Assembly: GCF_030732865.1 (NCBI RefSeq)
Contig: NZ_JASHKB010000017.1
Location: 16,766 to 80,765, forward strand
DNA length: 64,000 nt
Direction of reading: 5' to 3'
DNA from: Roseitalea sp. MMSF_3546
GTDB taxonomy: Bacteria > Pseudomonadota > Alphaproteobacteria > Rhizobiales > Rhizobiaceae
Translations under genes and position numbers: made by a program
The notes under the pieces: generated by a model
What the model was told of the DNA's origin: nothing
Seen by the model: the letters and a program-made list of their open reading frames with translations, nothing else
Database searches by the model: none
Part shown: one piece after another, positions 60,442-64,000 of the stretch
Layout: the number at the start of each line of letters is the position of its first letter
Position numbering within the stretch: position 1 is the first letter of the stretch

Positions 60442-60891
60442 CTATGCGTCCGGCCCGATGACGCCCTTGCGGAAGGCGAAGCAGCCGTAAAAGCGCCGTT
60501 CATGGGTCTGGATCACGCAATAGGCCTTCCTGGCCCGCTCGTAGAAGGCATAGCGCTCGATGCCGATCATCGTCCAGGGACTGCCCTGGGCGGCGTCGAT
60601 CTTCGCCTGCACCTGCTTTTGCACCTGCGGTATCGTGTCCGGCTCGCCGACCACCTCCATGCGCGCGGCCGCGTCGTCGACGAAGGTGTCGAGCGGCAGC
60701 ACCGACAACACCGCCTCGACGACCTCGGCGGCGGGCGCGTCGATCCGCAGCAGCTTGCCGATCACGGTCTGGCGCGCCACCGAATCGGCGGGAAAGTTCG
60801 TGTCGGCAATGATCAGATCGTCGCCATGGCCCATGGCGCGCAGCGCCCGCAACACATCGGCATTGAGCAAGGGATGGATGCCCTTGAGCAT
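60442..60891 (-). CDS. RbsD/FucU-family sugar mutarotase, 149 aa
   Basis: Starts MLKGIHPLLNADVLRALRAMGHGDDLIIADTNFPA, with the catalytic His and Asp region of the family, and ends in the Tyr/His-rich FYERARKAYCVIQTHE and FYGCFAFRKG segment closer to FucU than RbsD. Interconverts sugar anomers before phosphorylation. AGGAGAAC precedes the ATG. Next to a ribokinase, so ribose, fucose or a related sugar is the likely pathway. Confidence 0.85.
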   Translation of the reverse strand: MLKGIHPLLNADVLRALRAMGHGDDLIIADTNFPADSVARQTVIGKLLRIDAPAAEVVEAVLSVLPLDTFVDDAAARMEVVGEPDTIPQVQKQVQAKIDAAQGSPWTMIGIERYAFYERARKAYCVIQTHERRFYGCFAFRKGVIGPDA

Positions 60892-60905
60892 GTCGGTTCT
60901 CCTTC

Positions 60906-62006
<1,101 letters not shown>

Positions 62007-62110
62007 TGTTCCTCCCTGCGCCCGACCGGCCTCGAAATGGACATGAGCGCGGTCGCAATTGCAAGCCCCCGGCATCCGCCGAAGGGCCGGCCGGAGCGCC
62101 CCATATCGCC

Positions 62111-62124
62111 GTCAATCGATTGAC
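62111..62124. promoter_or_regulatory. LacI-type operator palindrome
   Basis: GTCAATCGATTGAC is a perfect 14-bp palindrome with central CG, the classic form of LacI/GalR-family operators. It lies between the divergent ATPase and binding-protein genes and could silence both. The remaining roughly 290 bases of the gap show no gene. Confidence 0.6.
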
Positions 62125-62308
62125 TTGCAAGACAAAGCCGCCATACTCGACCCCGACGGGCAGGGGCGGCAAGGCGAGGTGTCGCGACCGTTGCCGGCGC
62201 CGGGCCGGAGGAGGCTCCGGCGCATTTGGACGGCAACACGACCATGGCTTGGCCATGCCCGATCGTTCACGCGGGCAATCCGCTGCGTTTCCACCTGGGA
62301 GGAAATCG

Positions 62309-63985
62309 ATGAGAGTTGACATCTACAAAAGGCTGATGGCGCTGCAGGCAAGCCGGCGCGCGGTGCTCAAGGGCGCGGCGGGTGCGGCGAGCGTGGCCGC
62401 CGCCTCTGGCGGGCTCGGCGGGCTGGTGACGCGCCCGGCCTATGCGCAGTCCGATCTGCGCGCCGAAATCCTCAAGATCCCCGGCGTCGGCATGGGCTCG
62501 CCGGGCGATGCCGAGTGGCAGAAAGTCGGCGAAATGTGCCTGGGCGGCACGCGCGAGACCGTGCAGGAAGGCGAATTCGAGGGCGTCGAGCTGTCCTTCA
62601 TGGGGCTCAACAACCAGAATTTGCACAACTTCCTGTTCCGCGGCTTCCTCAAGCCGTGGGAGGCCTATACCGGCGCGCGGATCAACTGGATCGACCTGGC
62701 CCAGGCGGACTACAATCCGCGTCTGCAGCAGTCGATCGCCACCGGCACGGTCGATTTCGACATTCTGGAGATGGGCGCGCCGTTCGAAGGCGACACCGCC
62801 GGCAAGGGCCTTCTGAACGAGATGCCCGACTGGGTGAAATCGCTGATCGACATGGACGATTATGTCGACTACCTCAAGGCGCCGGTCGGCACCTGGGACG
62901 GCAAGACCTATCGCATCTCCATCGACGGCGACGCCCACACGATGGCCTTCCGGACCGACTATTACGACAATGAGGAGTTCGCCCAGGCCTGGGCCGAGGC
63001 CGGCAACGACACGCCCTGGCAGCCGCCGCGCACCTGGGCCGAGGTCAATGCGCATTCGAAGTTCCTCGCCGGCCGCACCGATCCGCTGACCGGCCTGCCC
63101 GCGCACGGCTTCCTCGACCCGCTGAAGATCACCTGGGGCGGCTTCGGCTTCTACTTCCTGGGCGACCGCGCCGCGCCCTATGCCAAGCACCCGGACGATC
63201 CGGCCTGGCTGTTCGACCCCGACACCATGAAGCCGCGGGTGAACAACCCCGCCTTCGTGCGGGCCATCGAGGAGGTCATGGAGCTGATCGCCACCGAGGG
63301 CGCCTATCCGCCCGACCAGCTCAACGCCGACCCCAACACCACCGCCTTCCAGCAGTTCCTGGCCGGCACCGGCGCGATGCTGACATGGTGGGGCGATGTC
63401 GGTTCGAACGCACGCACCTCGGACACCTCGGTGGTCGGCGACGTGGTCGGCTTTTCGACCAATCCGGGCGCCGAACAGGTCTACAACTCGCAGACCGGCG
63501 CCTGGGAAGACATGATGAACGAGGCGCCCAACAACGCCTATATCGGCTGGGGCATCTACGTCACCAGCCGGGTCGAGGGCGACGAGAAGAAGCGCAAGGC
63601 CGCCTGGTCGGCCGCCGCGCATCTGGGCGGCAAGGACCTGTCGCTGTGGACCTCGGCCTATCCGTCCGGCTTCCAGCCCTACCGCAACTCACACTTCAAT
63701 TTCGACGAGTGGGAGAATGCCGGGTACGACCGCGACTTCGTGGAGGACTATCTGGGCTCGAACGCGGACAGCTACAACCACCCCAACGCCGCCATCGAGC
63801 CGCGCATTCCGGGCATCTTCCAGTACTATTCGGTCGCCGAGGACGAGCTCGCAAAGGGCTTTGCCGGCCAGTACGGCTCGGCGCAGGAGACGGCCGATGC
63901 GATCGCCGAAGCCTGGGAGCGCATTACCGACCAGATCGGCCGCGAGTCGCAGATCGCCCTCTACAAGGCCTCGCTGGGCATGTAA
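62309..63985 (+). CDS. Sugar ABC transporter substrate-binding protein (Tat-exported), 558 aa
   Basis: Twin-arginine signal: SRRAVLKG at residues 15-22, a hydrophobic stretch and cleavage near PAYAQS. Type-1 sugar-binding protein fold with WQKVGEMCLGG, NQNLHNFLFRGF and FDILEMGAPFEG; at 558 residues it is longer than the usual 400-440 of CUT1 receptors and resembles the larger carbohydrate-binding family. ATG 62309 has GGGAGGAA upstream. Permease genes are expected just past the window; the terminal bases are non-coding. Confidence 0.88.
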   Translation: MRVDIYKRLMALQASRRAVLKGAAGAASVAAASGGLGGLVTRPAYAQSDLRAEILKIPGVGMGSPGDAEWQKVGEMCLGGTRETVQEGEFEGVELSFMGLNNQNLHNFLFRGFLKPWEAYTGARINWIDLAQADYNPRLQQSIATGTVDFDILEMGAPFEGDTAGKGLLNEMPDWVKSLIDMDDYVDYLKAPVGTWDGKTYRISIDGDAHTMAFRTDYYDNEEFAQAWAEAGNDTPWQPPRTWAEVNAHSKFLAGRTDPLTGLPAHGFLDPLKITWGGFGFYFLGDRAAPYAKHPDDPAWLFDPDTMKPRVNNPAFVRAIEEVMELIATEGAYPPDQLNADPNTTAFQQFLAGTGAMLTWWGDVGSNARTSDTSVVGDVVGFSTNPGAEQVYNSQTGAWEDMMNEAPNNAYIGWGIYVTSRVEGDEKKRKAAWSAAAHLGGKDLSLWTSAYPSGFQPYRNSHFNFDEWENAGYDRDFVEDYLGSNADSYNHPNAAIEPRIPGIFQYYSVAEDELAKGFAGQYGSAQETADAIAEAWERITDQIGRESQIALYKASLGM

Positions 63986-64000
63986 CGCAGCGGCGGGGGG

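Overview
The window looks like a chromosome segment of a high-GC alphaproteobacterium, most likely in the Rhizobiales/Hyphomicrobiales. The reasons are the Brucella/Rhizobium-type porin (two cysteines, then a SGYVR motif, just after the signal peptide), the BON-protein/small-membrane-protein/helix-hairpin-helix trio, the deoC plus double aldehyde dehydrogenase pair, and the density of ABC and TRAP importers. Genus cannot be settled from the sequence alone. No tRNA, rRNA or CRISPR array was recognised.

Left part (1-20.6 kb): the end of a soluble lytic transglycosylase and an alpha/beta hydrolase, then an envelope trio on the minus strand. Two catabolic import modules follow. Module 1 (4.5-13.1 kb) is a complete Liv-type ABC operon ending in a hydrolase, convergent with a minus-strand tetR / acyl-CoA ligase / MaoC-hydratase operon. 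The same 20-bp palindrome lies in front of both operons, so one TetR repressor probably controls uptake and CoA activation of one carboxylic acid. Module 2 (13.2-18.4 kb) is an IclR regulator, a NitT/TauT-like ABC importer with two permeases, and a shikimate-dehydrogenase paralogue.

Middle (about 20.6-42.7 kb): an island-like stretch with visibly more AT-rich codons, bordered on the left by a broken IS91-type integrase fragment and made almost entirely of cell-surface functions. Its core is a five-gene co-directional cluster: a 3087-residue reducing type I polyketide synthase ending in two condensation-type domains, an MMPL/RND exporter, a LolA-like periplasmic protein, a phosphopantetheinyl transferase and an outer-membrane barrel protein. 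I read this as a machine that makes a polyketide-type lipid, releases it by ester or amide transfer, and moves it across the envelope. The logic resembles the Pks/PapA/MmpL lipid systems of mycobacteria, with an outer-membrane component added. To its right lie a small lipoprotein, a barrel-less mini-porin, a 600-residue porin, a second lipoprotein, a secreted protein with three NGGSYNFG repeats, and a secreted protein with an SdrD-B-like domain.

Right part (42.7-64 kb): deoxyribose catabolism (deoC, double-ALDH); a TRAP transporter operon with a sugar isomerase and a Gfo/Idh/MocA dehydrogenase; a spermidine/putrescine-type ABC operon; a lipoprotein esterase and a flavin monooxygenase; and a sugar operon (SDR, ribokinase, FucU/RbsD mutarotase, ABC ATPase) divergent from a Tat-dependent sugar-binding protein that ends just inside the window. 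Two permease genes (dctM, potB) each carry a single-base frameshift. All four solute-binding-protein genes that lie upstream of other transport genes in their operon are followed by a strong GC-rich hairpin.
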